Notes: generated by a model from the letters alone, not told the origin. Numbered from the stretch's first letter, positions 24,557 through 34,140 are shown. The stretch: DNA of 64,000 nt from Planobispora longispora (GCF_016863135.1 NZ_BOOH01000038.1:1-64000); one strand, 5' to 3'. Made by a program: numbers and translations.

Positions 24557-25291
24557 ATAACGTCGGGGTTGTTTGAGGTGGCGGTCGAAGAAGGTGATGA
24601 TGCGACGGCGAGCCTCGCGCGTCGACGGCTCGTGGTAACGAGTGCCCGAGACTTTCGACAGCAACACCAGCAGGAGGGTCATATCGGCCGGGTCATGGTC
24701 GTTCATGAACCCGTGCCCCGCCTCCGGATAGACCTTCACATCATGGTCCACGCCCAGATCGGTGAGGATGCGCTCCAGCCGGACCGCCGCTGAGCGGCCC
24801 ATCGGCGAGCGGTCCCGGCCGCCGAAACTACCCACGATCGGGCAGGCCCCGCGCAAGATGCGCTCGGCCTCCTCAGGACAGCCGCCGTAGTTCACACTCG
24901 ACGCCGCGAACCCGTGCCCCGGCGCCAGCAGCAACGCGTACCCGCCGCCCATGCAGAAACCGATCACACCGATCCGCCCGGTGCAGTCGTCCCGTCCGGC
25001 CAGCCAGGCGCGCGCGGCGTCGATGTCGTCGAAGGTCCGACCCCGTCGGGCTCCGAGATCCCGCATGATGGTGCGCAGGCACGACAGCCTGCTCCCCCAG
25101 TAGTACAGGTCCGGTGCCGGCGCCAGATACCCCTCCCCCGCCAGCCAATCGGCCTGGTGGCGCAGGTCACGGCTCATCCCGGTGAAGTCGTGGATCACCA
25201 CCACCCCGGGCCACGGCCCCGCACCGGACGGTACGGCCACATAAGCGGGCATCTGCCCATACGGCGTACAGATCGTCACCTCGGTCATCAT
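24554..25291 (-). CDS. dienelactone hydrolase family protein
   Basis: A 245-aa alpha/beta hydrolase. The nucleophile elbow is GFCMGG with Cys113, the acid is Asp160 (GGRD) and the base is His193 (AGHGF), the Cys-Asp-His triad of dienelactone hydrolases. ATG ATG at the start follows GGGAGAAC. The last residues (KQPRRY) and the TAA stop run into AT-rich repeat A, so the native C-terminus may have been replaced. It lies 20 bases downstream of a nitroreductase gene and probably shares its transcript. Confidence 0.87.
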   Translation of the reverse strand: MMTEVTICTPYGQMPAYVAVPSGAGPWPGVVVIHDFTGMSRDLRHQADWLAGEGYLAPAPDLYYWGSRLSCLRTIMRDLGARRGRTFDDIDAARAWLAGRDDCTGRIGVIGFCMGGGYALLLAPGHGFAASSVNYGGCPEEAERILRGACPIVGSFGGRDRSPMGRSAAVRLERILTDLGVDHDVKVYPEAGHGFMNDHDPADMTLLLVLLSKVSGTRYHEPSTREARRRIITFFDRHLKQPRRY

Positions 25292-25310
25292 GTTCTCCCG
25301 GTGGCCGGCC

Positions 25311-25802
25311 TCACGACGTCTTCTCAGGGGTGAGGCGGATCAGCGCAGGCCTGCGGCCCAGCCGCCTGGCATACCGGGCGTAGTCGGGAGCGATGCCCAG
25401 CACGCGTGGCCAGAAGGCGTCCGCCTCGCGAGCCGACAGCTCCCGCGCCTGCACCTGACAGGTCCGGCCGGACACCTCCACCCGCGCGTGCGGAGTGGCC
25501 GTGAGATTGAAGTACCACCCGGGAGGCGCGGCAAGCCCGCTGTTGGCCGCCACGACGATCAGGTCGTCGCCGTCCGGGAAGAACTGCAGCGGCACCGTAC
25601 GCTCCCGGCCCGTCCTGCGGCCCCGGGTGGTGAGGATCAGGGCCTGCCCGCGCCGCAGACGGGCGGCTCGGCCCCGGGTCAGGCGCAGCAGCCATACCCC
25701 GAAACCGACGGAGCGAGTGTCCACCTCGTGCTCGATACGCATCCTGAGCCGCTCCCCCGACGAAAGCGGCCGGGCCTCATCGGCCGTGACGGGTTTCATC
25801 AT
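25311..25802 (-). CDS. F420-type nitroreductase family protein
   Basis: A ~163-aa DUF385/Ddn split-barrel protein: [20 protein letters not shown] and [14 protein letters not shown] are the family blocks. GGGAGG at 4-base spacing favours the ATG at 25802 over an in-frame ATG 18 bases upstream. It begins 18 bases after the stop of the universal stress protein and precedes the dienelactone hydrolase, forming a usp-nitroreductase-hydrolase operon. Confidence 0.85.
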   Translation of the reverse strand: MMKPVTADEARPLSSGERLRMRIEHEVDTRSVGFGVWLLRLTRGRAARLRRGQALILTTRGRRTGRERTVPLQFFPDGDDLIVVAANSGLAAPPGWYFNLTATPHARVEVSGRTCQVQARELSAREADAFWPRVLGIAPDYARYARRLGRRPALIRLTPEKTS

Positions 25803-25820
25803 GGCCCCTCCCATCGACAA

Positions 25821-26684
25821 TCAGGCTTCTCCCGGCGCGCGTACCACCGCGACTGGGCAGTGGACGTGATGCAGCACTCCATGACTGACCGAGCCCAGCA
25901 CGGCGGAGCCGAACGCACCCCGCCCCCTGGACCCGACGACGGCCAGATCTGCTTCCCGGGACACCTCGCAGATGGCCCGGACCGGGTGCCCGCAGAGCAC
26001 CACGTGATCCACCTCCACCTGGGGATGTCTCTCCCGCCACGGGGCCAGCTGCTGCTCGGCGGTCTTCCGCTCGGCGGCGGCGATGTCCTCCACCAGCGGG
26101 GTGGGCGCCATGGCGCCCGGTCCGACGGGGGGCATCCGCCAGGCGTGAATCACCCGCAGGCGGGCCTGGCGGCGCACCGCCTCGGCGAAGGCATATCGCA
26201 GCGCCACAGTGGCGTGGTCGGAACCGTCGAACCCGACCACGATCCGGCCCCGCGGGTGTTCCGGCACGTTCCTGACGACCACGACGGGCGTCGCCACATG
26301 ACCGGCCAGATCCAGAGAGAGCGAACCGAGCAGCAGGCCGCTGAAGCCACCGAGCCCACGGCTGCCGACCACGACCTGTTCGGCGTCCTCGGCCTCACGC
26401 CGCAGGACCTCGCCCACCCGGCCGGCCTCCAGCAGGGTGCCGATCTCGGTTCCCGGCGCGCGCTCACGTGCCCGCGCCGCTGCCGCATCGATGACGCCGC
26501 GGCAGTACTCGGTCGCCGAGTCGCGAAAGCCCGGCGGTGTGTGCAACGGGATGTCGTAGGACCACGGCTCGCACACGTGCACAATCCTCAGGGCGCAGCC
26601 GCGCCGTACGGCGTCGGCGGCCCACTCGACCGCGGCTGTCGCGGGAGGCGAGCCGTCCGTCCCTACCACCACATGCGCCGTCAT
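25821..26684 (-). CDS. universal stress protein, tandem UspA domains
   Basis: A 287-aa protein with two UspA repeats (about residues 1-142 and 148-285). Each ends with the ATP-binding pattern G-x2-G-x9-G-S (GSRGLGGFSGLLLGS and GSRGRGAFGSAVLGS). Tandem USPs of this size are typical DosR-regulon members. The box GGGACTTCCGGCCC lies 77 bases upstream. It heads the operon with the nitroreductase and hydrolase. Confidence 0.92.
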   Translation of the reverse strand: MTAHVVVGTDGSPPATAAVEWAADAVRRGCALRIVHVCEPWSYDIPLHTPPGFRDSATEYCRGVIDAAAARARERAPGTEIGTLLEAGRVGEVLRREAEDAEQVVVGSRGLGGFSGLLLGSLSLDLAGHVATPVVVVRNVPEHPRGRIVVGFDGSDHATVALRYAFAEAVRRQARLRVIHAWRMPPVGPGAMAPTPLVEDIAAAERKTAEQQLAPWRERHPQVEVDHVVLCGHPVRAICEVSREADLAVVGSRGRGAFGSAVLGSVSHGVLHHVHCPVAVVRAPGEA

Positions 26685-26760
26685 GTCGTCCTCCTCTGCC
26701 GCTGTCTCTATCCGACCCCTATGCCGAGCTCACCGCCGGGGCCGAAAGGCACTGATACCG

Positions 26761-26774
26761 GGGACTTCCGGCCC
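26761..26774 (-). promoter_or_regulatory. DosR-like box upstream of usp
   Basis: GGGACTTCCGGCCC is identical to 35781-35794 and resembles the mycobacterial DosR consensus (GGGACTWWAGTCCC). It lies 77-90 bases upstream of the universal stress protein start. Confidence 0.6.
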
Positions 26775-27064
26775 AGTCGTCGTCTCCGCTCGAAGCCGGC
26801 GAGCCCCGCCGCAAGGTGATCGCCAGCCCTGGGCGGTCGGGACGCCGGATCACGGACGCTTTCGATGCGTTCTCAGCTGGACCGGAGCCAGACCCGCCCG
26901 GTGCTCGGCTCACCGGTGAATCCGGGATGACGACCTTCATCGGGTTCGCGGGTGAGGTTACGGCGACCCGCCGCCGACAGGGTCGGCGGCGGGCCAGGCT
27001 GGACAGCAGCACGCAGGCGAACACGGTCAACAACGCTCTCCACCCGGTCAGATCACTTCGCACT
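26775..27064. other. non-coding stretch before the inverted-repeat unit
   Basis: Between the usp promoter and the 233-bp repeat unit I see no frame with convincing protein texture. A run GACAGGGTCGGCGGCGGGCC could form weak secondary structure. Nothing else can be supported. Confidence 0.4.
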
Positions 27065-27297
27065 GCCGACCAGTCTTCCCGGCGCACCGCGCCGTACCGT
27101 GGCAGGAGCGCGGCGGGGCGCATCCTGACGCACGCCAGGGGCATCGCCGGTTGCGATCGATTGAACTCGGTTACCGATATGGGTGGGTAAGGAGCTGGTC
27201 ACAGCTTGTGGGCGCTCCAGTGCTGGAACAGCCATTTCATTGCACAGGGCAAGAATCTGTTAGGCTTCTTGAAGGTGCGCCGGGAAGACTGGTCGGC
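27065..27297. repeat. 233-bp unit with perfect 24-bp terminal inverted repeats
   Basis: The 24 bases at 27065-27088 (GCCGACCAGTCTTCCCGGCG...) recur as an exact reverse complement at 27274-27297. The 185-base interior is less GC-rich than its surroundings and has no convincing gene. Size and structure fit a MITE or an invertible segment. No target duplication is obvious. Confidence 0.55.
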
Positions 27298-27376
27298 TTC
27301 CGTTCTCGTATGCCGACCTGGAGAGCCGCCACATGACCGGGACCCCTCCCCCCGCCCCCTCCTCGCGGCTCCTGGT

Positions 27377-27712
27377 ATGAGCGAGGACCATGGCTCCACC
27401 GGCCTACACGTAGACGTCCAGCCCTACGACGACCTGACCGTCCTCCACCTGACCGGTCGACTGACCGGAACGACCGCCCCGATGCTCCATGTGTTGCTGG
27501 CCAAGACACTGGCCGCGCGCTTCCCACCGGCTGTGATCGTGGACGCTCGAGGGCTCAGCACAATCGATCCATCCGGCTGGGCCATCTTGGAGGCCGCCGA
27601 CCGACACGCACGTGACTCCGGCGGCCGAGTGATCGTCACCGGTGCCGACAGCGCGGCGTTCGGATGGTCCGCCACGATCGAGCAGGCGATCGCCGATTTC
27701 GGCGAGGCCTGA
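27377..27712 (+). CDS. STAS-domain anti-sigma factor antagonist
   Basis: A 111-aa single STAS domain. ARGLSTIDPSGWAIL contains the loop with the phosphorylatable Ser/Thr of SpoIIAA/RsbV-type antagonists, and GGRVIVTGA is the following strand. The longer open frame upstream begins in the inverted-repeat unit, so ATG at 27377 is preferred although the ribosome-binding site is weak. It may feed into control of the sigma factor encoded at 36678, by inference. Confidence 0.75.
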   Translation: MSEDHGSTGLHVDVQPYDDLTVLHLTGRLTGTTAPMLHVLLAKTLAARFPPAVIVDARGLSTIDPSGWAILEAADRHARDSGGRVIVTGADSAAFGWSATIEQAIADFGEA

Positions 27713-27741
27713 GCCCGTCAGGGGAATGCGACCAGAGGCCG

Positions 27742-28242
27742 TTACGCCTCCGGCCAGCCGAGCGGGTGACTGACGTCTACCGGAGGCTCTCCACCCGCCT
27801 CGCTGAAGGCGGTCATCGCCGAGATCAGCGCCCGGCGCTGCTCAGCCGACATGCGCGCGACGATCGCGGCGATCTCATCGCGGCGGCGCACGGTGACCTC
27901 CTCGACGATGCGCCGCCCCTGCGGGGTCAGGCGCATGAGGTTCTCGCGCCGGTTGCGGGGGTTGACCTCCCGTGTGATCATCCCGGCCGCGGCGAGGCGG
28001 TCGGCCATGCGCATGGCCGTGGAGGAGTTGACGTTGAGCGCCTCGGCCATGGCCACCAGCGTGGTCTCCCCATGACCGGACAGGACCACCAGCATCCGGA
28101 ACTGCGCCAGCGTGACCTTGTCCTCCACCGCACTCAGGGAACGTGCGGCGACGGCCACCAGAAGCCGAGATCCGGTCAGAACCCCGGAGATGACCGCGGT
28201 CAGGTCCTCACCATTGACCTGTTCCGAATGACGTGCTGCCAT
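27742..28242 (-). CDS. MarR-family regulator
   Basis: A 166-aa winged-helix regulator: VTLAQFRMLVVLS, ALNVNSSTAMRMADRLAAAG and the wing NPRNRRENLMRLT are the MarR signature. ATG at 28242 is chosen by alignment. TTGTACA lies just upstream with no strong ribosome-binding site, so a near-leaderless mRNA is possible. It converges with the STAS gene. Its target may be the adjacent, now decayed, L,D-transpeptidase region. Confidence 0.85.
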   Translation of the reverse strand: MAARHSEQVNGEDLTAVISGVLTGSRLLVAVAARSLSAVEDKVTLAQFRMLVVLSGHGETTLVAMAEALNVNSSTAMRMADRLAAAGMITREVNPRNRRENLMRLTPQGRRIVEEVTVRRRDEIAAIVARMSAEQRRALISAMTAFSEAGGEPPVDVSHPLGWPEA

Positions 28243-28376
28243 AGGCAATGTTGTACACCGTCCGCCCGGTGTCCCTCTCCGGCAACCGCACGGCACAGCC
28301 GGAACGGAGCGTAGAACGCCCTACGGTCAGCTCACCCGGCCCTGCGCGGGACCGGGCGCATAGTCACTATCGTCCG

Positions 28377-28971
28377 TCAGCGGATGACCACGGTGTGGCC
28401 GATCTTCAGCCAGGAGCTCGACCAGATCCAGTCCATGGCACTCACGCTCACCCTGACGCACCCGTGCGAGGCCGGGTACGGCGGAACCGCCCCGTAACCG
28501 TGGACGGCGATGCCGCCGTTGAAGTACCTCGGCCGGTACAGGGAGCCCAGCGGTCCCCGATCCCAGCCGTTGACCTGGCGGAAGACCGTGTAGGTGCCGC
28601 GCAGGGTGACGGCGCGCCTGACCACGCCTCCCACCGTGTAGGTCCGCCCGCTGCCGGTGGAGGTGTTGAACACCCGCTCCACCCGGCCGTTCAGGACCAG
28701 CAGTGGTGAGCGGGCCGCACCTTGCCCTCCGCCCGGCGGATCCAGTAACCGAGCCCGGTCAGCCGCCGTTGCAGCGCGAGCACCTCGGATCCGCTCGCGC
28801 CCTGCCGCAGGATCGGCCTCTGGCGGGCGGGCCCTGCGCCGGGACCGTGAGGCGATGGGCGGTCGCCGCCGCTGCGGGCGGACCGGTCTGAGGCGACGGC
28901 CCAGGGGGAATTGTGATCGTCCCGCCGGCGGACGCGGCTATCGTCAGCACGGCCAGACAGTGGCGGAACAT
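28377..28971 (-). pseudogene. L,D-transpeptidase with broken middle
   Basis: ATG at 28971 has GGAGG at 6-base spacing and begins a signal-peptide-like MFRHCLAVLTIAASAGG. After a frameshift a peptidoglycan-binding fragment appears (EVLALQRRLTGLGYW), then the YkuD domain in yet another frame (LLVLNGRVERVFNTSTGSG .. VHGYG .. SHGCVRVS, with the catalytic Cys). The C-terminal half of the binding domain and part of YkuD are deleted. Secreted cell-wall crosslinker in origin; not functional as written. Confidence 0.75.
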
Positions 28972-28972
28972 C

Positions 28973-29337
28973 TCATTCCTCCATACCGGCCATGAGGCCC
29001 ATGAGGTTTCCCGCTGGGTCGGTGAACAGGGCGAACTCCAGTTGCGTACCACCGTCCGACTTCCGGTCTCGTAGCTCCTGCGCGATCTGGACCGCCGACT
29101 TCCGGTCCGCGTCACAGACCTTCATCCCGGTCAGTTCCCTGCCCTCGTCGACCGCCGCGACGAAGAACACGTCGACGCGGTCGCGTGTGAAGCTGCGCCC
29201 GCGCGCCGCCGGACTTCCTCGATGTAGGAGAGCAAGGCCGCGGCGTCCAGTTCCAGGTCGCCGAAGAACTACGGGTCGCGTGGGCGCCCCCGGCTGGCAC
29301 CCGCCAACCTGCGCCATCCGATGAGACGGTCAGCCAT
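28973..29337 (-). pseudogene. chimera of an E2-acyltransferase-like gene and a VOC-protein tail
   Basis: ATG at 29337 follows GAGGAGG. The start MADRLIGWRRLAGASRGRPR and the later VDVFFVAAVDEGRELTGMKV look like a 2-oxoacid dehydrogenase acyltransferase-type protein. An in-frame TAG interrupts at codon 23, where Trp is expected, and ~50 central residues are missing with a frame change. The last 25 codons (GGTQLEFALFTDPAGNLMGL) look like a glyoxalase/VOC C-terminus instead. At least three lesions are present. Confidence 0.6.
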
Positions 29338-29680
29338 GGCGACCTCCTCACTGTCCAGCATGCCGAGGCCCACCCCATCCGGCACAAGAAGAGGGTCCTG
29401 ACATCAGGCGCCATTGGTACTCGATTCCATAGGTCGGTGTCGCGCCCGGCCGACGAGCCGGTACCCGAGGGCGGCCATTCGGTCCCCTCGGGAAGGGACG
29501 ACAGGCCCTATGGGAGATGCCGGAGGGAGATGTCGGACGAGCCGCATGCTCTCGTGCAGGCGAGTACCACGGATTACGCGGACAATGGGGTGGCCGATCA
29601 TGAACGCGAGAGACAGACTGTTGGGTCACGGTCGCGTTCCGGCTTTATCCGGTCCATGGATTTCGCGGCCCCGGCCGCCG
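29338..29680. other. 343-base gap with possible DosR-like box
   Basis: No convincing gene. GGGACGACAGGCCCT at 29495-29509 is a weak match to the DosR-like box, 158 bases upstream of the chimeric pseudogene. An ATG at 29599 opens a frame that could be a displaced N-terminus of the partial gene that follows. Confidence 0.35.
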
Positions 29681-30170
29681 GAGCGACTTCTGCCCTCAGG
29701 TCACCCTGCAAGGGCTGCGGGTGCTCGCCAGACTCTCCGAGGACCGGCGACCGCCCGAGCTGATCCGGGTCGCCCGGGTCGCGCTGCGCGCGTGGCGGAT
29801 GCGGGGAACGGAGAAACCGTACATGTTCGGCCATGGCAAGGCGTTCGAGACGGTCAAATGGCCGGTCACGTGGTACGGCGCGTACGCGATGCTCGACACG
29901 CTCGGTCGCTTTCCCACGCTGCGGCGGGCAACGACCGCAGACCCGGAGGACCGCTCGGCGCTGGCCGAGCTCGCCGCCTGCCTGATCGCCTACAACATCG
30001 GCGCGGAAGGAATAGTGCTCCCTCGCTCGGCTTACCACGGCTGGGCCGGGTTCTCGTTCGGGCGTAAACACGCACCGTCACCACTCGCGACCGCCTGGCT
30101 GCTGAAGGTGCTGCACAGACTCGACGACCTGGCCCCCGAGGCCGCCCTCGTCGACGTCCGCAGACGGTGA
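29680..30170 (+). pseudogene. 5'-truncated unknown protein
   Basis: The open frame runs without a clear start from CPQVTLQGLRVLARLSED through KPYMFGHGKAFETVKWPVTW YGAYAMLDTLGRFP to VDVRRR and TGA. Texture and composition are those of a genuine soluble protein, probably the C-terminal ~160 residues of a larger helical-repeat protein. I do not recognise it by name. An internal ATG or GTG could still be used, but no ribosome-binding site supports one. Confidence 0.45.
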
Positions 30171-30240
30171 CGGTAGACCCCGTGCACGACCGCGCTGTCG
30201 AACCGCCCGTCCATTCTCGACCGTACTTGCCGTCACGGCT

Positions 30241-30314
30241 CTTTTCCTAGGTGGTCTTTTTGCTTTTGATTCTTTGTGCTTATATACTCAATTGCTTTAC
30301 TTTGTAGATTACAA
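30241..30314. repeat. AT-rich repeat, copy B
   Basis: A T-rich run leads into the core ATTGCTTTACTTTGTAGATT (30291-30310), in which TTTGTA-gat-TACAAA forms a perfect short palindrome. The right edge is exactly where the P-type ATPase reading frame loses homology. Confidence 0.65.
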
Positions 30315-30678
30315 ACAGGTTGGCCCTCGGCTTCCGCATCCCACAGTGCGCCCGCCGCAGGGCGTAGTCCTCCAGCACCCGGCCGGTCGCCGGCATCACC
30401 GCGATCACAGCCCCGGCCAGGTGCTCCCGTACGGCCAGCGCGCCCATCAGCGCCAGGACCGCGATCGCGTCGACACCCAGCCGACCGGCCCGCAGCCCCG
30501 CCACCACCCACCGCACCGCAGGGACCGTCGCCAGGACTGTCCCTGCGGCCCACACCGCGTCACCGGCGGCCACCGCCCCGAGGGCGTGCAAAACGATGCC
30601 CGCCAATAGCGCCCCGGCGGTGCCTCCCAGTAACCACACCGGCCTCACCCGGTGACCGGCGCCATCGGAGTCGGCCAT
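30280..30678 (-). pseudogene. N-terminal fragment of a heavy-metal P-type ATPase
   Basis: ATG at 30678 is preceded by GGAGGGATC. Two hydrophobic hairpins follow (VWLLGGTAGALLAGIVLHAL; LGVDAIAVLALMGALAVREH) and AGAVIAVMPATGRVLEDYAL, the N-terminal membrane region of a CtpD/CadA-type ATPase. After ~115 residues homology stops and the frame runs through AT-rich repeat B to a stop. The A, P and N domains are absent. Confidence 0.75.
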
Positions 30679-30860
30679 GTTGATCCCTCCCTCCCCTCCA
30701 GCGTGATGCCGGTCCGGGAGGACGCCCGGGGACAAGGTCCCCGGGCGGGGTGGCTTCCGGCCCTGGGCGCGCCCGGGCTCGGCGGCGACCATGGCAGTGG
30801 CGGCCGAGGGCCACGACGTGTCGCCTGTCGCCCTTCCGGCACCGAAGGAGGGGAGAGCGG

Positions 30861-31435
30861 GTGCAGCACTTCTGCGACCTGCTCCATCTCGAGGCCGGGC
30901 CGTTCGGGGCCGTCCTCCCCAGCTCAGCGTGCGGGCCGGGGAGCCCGTCGCCGTCGCTGGCCGGGTACTACCGCCGGGGACTGCCGATCGTGGCCGATCC
31001 CGGCACGACCTTCGCCTACTGCAACCACGGCTATGCCACGCTCGGCCAGATCGTCGAGGACGTGAGCGGGATGAGCCTGGAGCGCTACTTCCGCGAGCGG
31101 ATCTTCGATCCCCTCGGCATGCCGGACACCGGCCTCGTCCGCTCCGCACGGATCGCCGCACGCCTGGCGACCGGGTACGCCCTGGGGCGCCGCGGCGTGC
31201 AGGCCGTACCCGATCCTACGTGTTCCGGTTGGGTCTTCCGGAGTCCGGGGCGTCGAGTCTGCGCGTCGTGTTCGGCACCGCCCCGGGCGGCACGGCGGCC
31301 ATGCACGCGGATCTCGGCGGGCAGCCGATATCGCTCATCAGGCGTCCCGTGGAAGGCGGCAGGGCCGGTGCGGTGCGGGCCGCTGCCGTGCGATCCGCCA
31401 TGAGGCGTCGCCGGCGATCCGAGGAGGCGCGGTGA
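30861..31435 (+). pseudogene. serine hydrolase (class C beta-lactamase-like) fragments
   Basis: One frame contains AGYYRRGLPIVADPGTTFAY then CNHGYATLGQIVEDVSGMSL and PLGMPDTGLVRS, the Tyr-x-Asn region of class C beta-lactamase-type hydrolases. The SxxK-bearing N-terminus is missing. After about 31215 the frame changes, and a further piece, FRLGLPESGASSLRVVFGTA, follows in another register. Both ends of the enzyme core are lost. Confidence 0.6.
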
Positions 31436-31527
31436 TGAGCGGCCCGGCAACGTCCGCCGAGCTTGGGCGGATGAGCACGCCGATCGACAGGCTCGGGCCG
31501 TTCTTGAAATGGCCTGAAGGCAGTTGA

Positions 31528-31566
31528 CGAGATCCCGTCCGATCATTCCGATCGGACGGGATCTCG
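31528..31566. terminator. strong 17-bp hairpin
   Basis: CGAGATCCCGTCCGATC (31528-31544) pairs perfectly with 31550-31566 around a 5-base loop. It lies 68 bases past the stop of the FAD monooxygenase gene on the reverse strand and is its likely terminator. Confidence 0.75.
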
Positions 31567-31633
31567 CGTTTACCGTGGTCTCAAACTGGTCGGGCGATGC
31601 TGCGTCAACGGCGGACGCCTTCGGGGACATCTT

Positions 31634-33196
31634 TCAGGTGCGGGCGCCTTCGATGGCGCCGAACCACCGCTGCAAGGCCGTCCGGAGTGTTTCCAGCTCC
31701 GCGGGATCTGGTCGGGGTGATGTAGACGCCCAGGCCACGTAGCAGTCCGGTCGAAGGAGCAGGGCGGCGGGCGCGTGGGGCTGGGGGCGCGCGGTGACGA
31801 TGTCGACCCGGTCATGCCGCAGGCCAGGTGTCCGCGCCAGCGATGTTCCTTCGGTCAGGTCGAGCAGCAGGGGGCGTGCGGTCCTGGTCAGCTCGGCCAG
31901 CCGGACCGGCCCGGCCGGGGTGTGCAGTTCCATGTCCGGGGCGAAGCGGCCGATCAGCGGGTGCGGTTCGGGTCCGCCCATGTCGTAGCGGACGTCGGCG
32001 CCCGCGGTGAGTTCGGCCAAGCGCCGCACCGTGTCCGGGTCGCGGAGCAGTTCGGTGAACAGTTCGCGCAGTCCGGTGACGTCGTCGCCGGGGGCGATCA
32101 GCGCCGACTGCGCCTGGGCGTTCAGCACCATGCGGTGCGCGGCCGATCGCCGCTCTGTCTCGTAGGTGTCCAGCAGTCCGGGTGGGGCGCTTCCGCGGAT
32201 CTCGGCGGCGAGTTTCCAGCCGAGATTGACCGCGTCCTGCAGGCCGAGGTTGAGCCCGGGGCCGCCCCCGGTGGCGGCGTACACGTGGGCGGCGTCACCG
32301 ATCAGGAACACCCGGCCGCAGGCGAAACGTTCGGCGATGCGGGTATTGCCGCCGGTCAACCGGCGCAGCACGTGCGGTCCTTGGCCATCGGGCGGCCCGA
32401 GTGGCACGTCGACGCCGAGCACGCGACGGATGCTCGCCCGCACCTCCTCCAGGCTCATCGGGGCGTCGGTCGCAGGCTGGTCCCACTCGGTGGTGCTGAC
32501 CAGCGGTGGATGGCCGGGCATCGGCGCGTAGGAGAACCCTCCGTGCTCGGTGCGGTGAGGCAGGAAGGGCATGACGGCGCCGTAGCCGGGAACGTTCAGC
32601 GCGCCGTTCGCGGGGTCGATCCAGTCCGCGGGGACGGTCGCGTGCGCTGAGCGGACGGTCATGCGGTCATAGGTGATGCCGGGGAACCCGATGCCGGAGA
32701 GCTTGCGCGTGATGCTGTGGGCTCCGTCGGCGCCGATCAGGTATCGGGTCCGCAGGTGGTATCCCCCGTCCGGGCCCGTGATGTCGACGGTGACGGCGTC
32801 GTCGTCCTGTGACAGGCCGACGACCTCGTGTCCCCATCGGATTTCCACGCCCAGTTCGATCGCTCGCTCCTGCAGGACCTGCACGATGCGTCGCTGCGGT
32901 ACCGGCAGGGCGTAGACGGGGCTGTCCTCCAGCAGGCTCAGGTCCAGGCCCATCGCGCCGAACATGAAGTACGCGGAGTTCGGGCGCGGCGGTTGCGGGC
33001 TGCCGCTGAGGCGTTCGTGCAGTCCGCGGTGGTCGAGCATCTTCACGATCTGGCCGAGCAATCCGTTCGCTTTCGGTTCCTGACTGGGCTCGGGCAGCCG
33101 TTCCAGCACGAGCGGCCGGACTCCTGCCAGGCTCAGTTCGCAGGCCAGCATCAGCCCGTTCGGGCCGCCGCCGGCGATGACGACATCGGTGGTCAT
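31634..33196 (-). CDS. FAD-dependent aromatic/antibiotic monooxygenase
   Basis: A 520-aa class A flavoprotein hydroxylase. VIAGGGPNGLMLACEL (GGGPNG at 9-14) binds FAD, YLIGADGAHSITRK is the DG motif, and RVFLIGDAAHVYAATGGGPG with LNLGLQDAVNLGWKL is the GD motif. A C-terminal thioredoxin-like domain (~residues 400-520) is present, as in PheA/RdmE and rifampicin monooxygenases. AAGGAG at 6-base spacing marks the start. It is divergent from a TetR gene with an operator at 33439. Inactivation of an aromatic antibiotic is possible but unproven. Confidence 0.9.
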   Translation of the reverse strand: MTTDVVIAGGGPNGLMLACELSLAGVRPLVLERLPEPSQEPKANGLLGQIVKMLDHRGLHERLSGSPQPPRPNSAYFMFGAMGLDLSLLEDSPVYALPVPQRRIVQVLQERAIELGVEIRWGHEVVGLSQDDDAVTVDITGPDGGYHLRTRYLIGADGAHSITRKLSGIGFPGITYDRMTVRSAHATVPADWIDPANGALNVPGYGAVMPFLPHRTEHGGFSYAPMPGHPPLVSTTEWDQPATDAPMSLEEVRASIRRVLGVDVPLGPPDGQGPHVLRRLTGGNTRIAERFACGRVFLIGDAAHVYAATGGGPGLNLGLQDAVNLGWKLAAEIRGSAPPGLLDTYETERRSAAHRMVLNAQAQSALIAPGDDVTGLRELFTELLRDPDTVRRLAELTAGADVRYDMGGPEPHPLIGRFAPDMELHTPAGPVRLAELTRTARPLLLDLTEGTSLARTPGLRHDRVDIVTARPQPHAPAALLLRPDCYVAWASTSPRPDPAELETLRTALQRWFGAIEGART

Positions 33197-33438
33197 GGTG
33201 CTCCTTCGTTCGCATGGAAAGGTCAGGGCGGGTGAGGCGCTGCGGCACCCGGCTCGCGGCGGATCCCGGTTTTCGGGTGGCGTGGTCAGCCGCGGTGGTG
33301 TGCTGCGACGTCGAGTTTTCAGGACACGACAGCGGTGGCCGAGGACTTTGACGATGCGGGGATGGTCAGGCCGGAGCAGCCGGAGATCGGTCGCTGTGGT
33401 CCTTCCTGTCGAGACGGGCGTCAGATTAAACAGAAAAA

Positions 33439-33468
33439 GTGCGTGCACGCAAGTTTGCGTGTACGCAC
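33439..33468. promoter_or_regulatory. TetR operator, 13-4-13 inverted repeat
   Basis: GTGCGTGCACGCA (33439-33451) and TGCGTGTACGCAC (33456-33468) are inverted copies with one mismatch. The site ends 21 bases before the TetR GTG and lies upstream of the divergent monooxygenase. Confidence 0.7.
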
Positions 33469-33489
33469 TCGAATCGAGACACTGAGGCG

Positions 33490-34140
33490 GTGACGACAGG
33501 ACGAACCGGGTTGCGTGAGCAGAAGAAACAGGCCACCCGGGAGGCGTTGAGTGCGGCGGCACTGCGGCTGGCCCTTGAGCGCGGACCGGACAACGTGCGC
33601 GTCGACGACATCGCCGAGGCCGCCGGCGTCTCACCGAGGACCTACAACAACTACTTCTCCAGCCGGGAGCAGGCGATCGTCGCTGCCGTCACCGGCGAAC
33701 GGGGGGCGCGGGTCGCGGCGGCAGTGGCCGACCGGCCCGCCGACGTCGGCCTCGCCGCCGCGGTCATCGAAGCGATCGTGGATCAGTACACCGCTCCGGG
33801 CGAACCTGGTCGCGACGCGCTGCTACTGATCACCGCCAGTCCCGCGCTGCGCGAGGCGTTCGTCGACACCACCGGTGCGATCGAGCATCCCCTCACCGAC
33901 GCGATCGCCGGACGCCTCGGCGATACCGACCCGCACACCGCCCGCGTGCTCGCGGCGAGCGTGGCCGCCGCGGTCCGCCTCGCGCTCGGACGATGGCTGC
34001 AGACTACTGCCGCGTCCTTCACGGCCGGCGGGCTCGTCGTGCCGTCCGGCTCGCTACCGGACCTGCTGCGCGCCACGCTCGCACCACTCGCGCCCGCACT
34101 CGACGCCGCGGAGCAACAGGCGCTCCGCCGTCGTCGGTGA
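33490..34140 (+). CDS. TetR-family regulator of the FAD monooxygenase
   Basis: A 216-aa TetR protein: LREQKKQATREALSAAALRL and VRVDDIAEAAGVSPRTYNNY FSSREQ form the HTH domain, and the rest is a helical ligand domain. GTG at 33490 with GAGG just upstream is preferred because an upstream in-frame ATG lies within the operator. It is divergent from the monooxygenase and probably de-represses it in the presence of the enzyme's substrate. Confidence 0.87.
   Translation: MTTGRTGLREQKKQATREALSAAALRLALERGPDNVRVDDIAEAAGVSPRTYNNYFSSREQAIVAAVTGERGARVAAAVADRPADVGLAAAVIEAIVDQYTAPGEPGRDALLLITASPALREAFVDTTGAIEHPLTDAIAGRLGDTDPHTARVLAASVAAAVRLALGRWLQTTAASFTAGGLVVPSGSLPDLLRATLAPLAPALDAAEQQALRRRR

Noticed and set aside
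27206-27376. N-terminal extension of the STAS protein
   Set aside because: It begins with TTG inside the inverted-repeat unit, has no ribosome-binding site and is not part of the STAS fold.
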